In this document: one piece after another, positions 63,802-64,000 of the stretch
How the letters are laid out: every line of letters begins with the position of its first letter
How positions within the stretch are numbered: position 1 is the stretch's first letter
From: Endozoicomonas sp. G2_1
GTDB taxonomy: Bacteria > Pseudomonadota > Gammaproteobacteria > Enterobacterales > Alteromonadaceae
Length of the DNA stretch: 64,000 bases
Assembly (NCBI RefSeq): GCF_017744155.1
Contig: NZ_JAGHQT010000008.1
Span: 62,001 to 126,000 of the forward strand
Reading direction: 5' to 3'
Made by a program: the position numbers and the translations under genes
Notes under the pieces: model-generated
Databases searched by the model: none
Told to the model about the DNA's origin: nothing
The model's input: only the letters and a program-made list of their open reading frames with translations

Positions 63802-64000
63802 TTGGTCAAGCCTTTACCTAAGTTAAAACTACACGGTTTTAATAACTTAACTAAAAGCTTAAGTTTTTGTATTTATGATATTAACTACGCAAAAACGAGC
63901 CAACATCAAAAAGAGTATATCGAGTACATCGACGAGCAATACAACGCCGATCGCCTAACCGATATTTTGCAAGAGGTTTGTAACATCATCGGCGCTAATG
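63802..64000 (+). CDS. speD: S-adenosylmethionine decarboxylase proenzyme (5' part)
   Basis: Start of the pyruvoyl enzyme that makes decarboxylated SAM for spermidine synthesis. From the TTG at 63802 (AGGA 8 nt upstream) 66 codons are visible before the window ends. [20 protein letters not shown], then [25 protein letters not shown] follow E. coli SpeD almost residue for residue. The self-cleavage site lies outside the window. It belongs to the long (class 1) bacterial type. Confidence 0.93.
   Translation, partial: MVKPLPKLKLHGFNNLTKSLSFCIYDINYAKTSQHQKEYIEYIDEQYNADRLTDILQEVCNIIGAN

Overview
The window reads as chromosomal DNA of a marine gammaproteobacterium of the order Alteromonadales. The best fit is the Colwelliaceae (Thalassotalea or Colwellia-like). 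This is inferred from the low-to-middling GC content, the ftsN-hslV-hslU-DUF971 order, the argD/astA/astD/DUF1338 cluster, DUF3802 and DUF2959 proteins, and many c-di-GMP and chemotaxis proteins. It is mostly core chromosome: I see no prophage, integrase, insertion sequence, CRISPR array, rRNA or tRNA.

Layout. 1-5.3 kb (minus strand): partial alr, dnaB, an ECF sigma / anti-sigma-like / DUF4097 operon and rpmE. 5.6-13.8 kb: priA; a TetR-linked cluster (membrane hydroxylase, anchored GyrI-like protein, small membrane protein) with a 17-nt motif in both of its control regions; ftsN and hslVU behind a near-consensus sigma-32 promoter. 13.8-24.8 kb: small unknown genes, an HBM-type chemoreceptor, a diheme peroxidase overlapping a diguanylate cyclase, a GGDEF/EAL protein, rraA, and a second GGDEF/EAL protein whose catalytic residues have decayed. 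24.9-30.2 kb: histidine utilisation genes (hutI divergent from hutC-hutU-hutH) with two HutC-type palindromes between them. 30.5-42 kb: an XRE-membrane regulator, NfeD plus two SPFH proteins, grxA, a yiiD-type gene, a frameshifted aminopropyltransferase-like gene, a class I HMG-CoA reductase, and dtd-pip-yihY. 42-53 kb: a DUF2959 lipoprotein pair, a short palindromic repeat, a 1,089-residue secreted TolB-like/amidohydrolase protein, ubiX, mpl, a MOSC protein plus separate ferredoxin (YcbX split in two), and pxpABC. 53.7-64 kb: pabA, an HDOD protein, arginine succinyltransferase pathway genes argD/astC-astA-astD, DUF1338, a SelW-like protein, DUF3802, OsmC and the start of speD.

How the genes fit together. 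Three nitrogen-salvage modules feed glutamate: hut (histidine), pxp (5-oxoproline) and ast (arginine). The 17.6-24.8 kb stretch is a c-di-GMP signalling neighbourhood. No large unknown system is evident. The strongest leads for new biology are: orphan minus-strand terminators with folded upstream sequence between pxpC and pabA; the peroxidase-cyclase gene pair; the degenerate GGDEF/EAL protein beside rraA; the TetR-controlled cluster; the frameshifted gene at 37.3 kb; and the isolated HMG-CoA reductase with an inverted repeat upstream.
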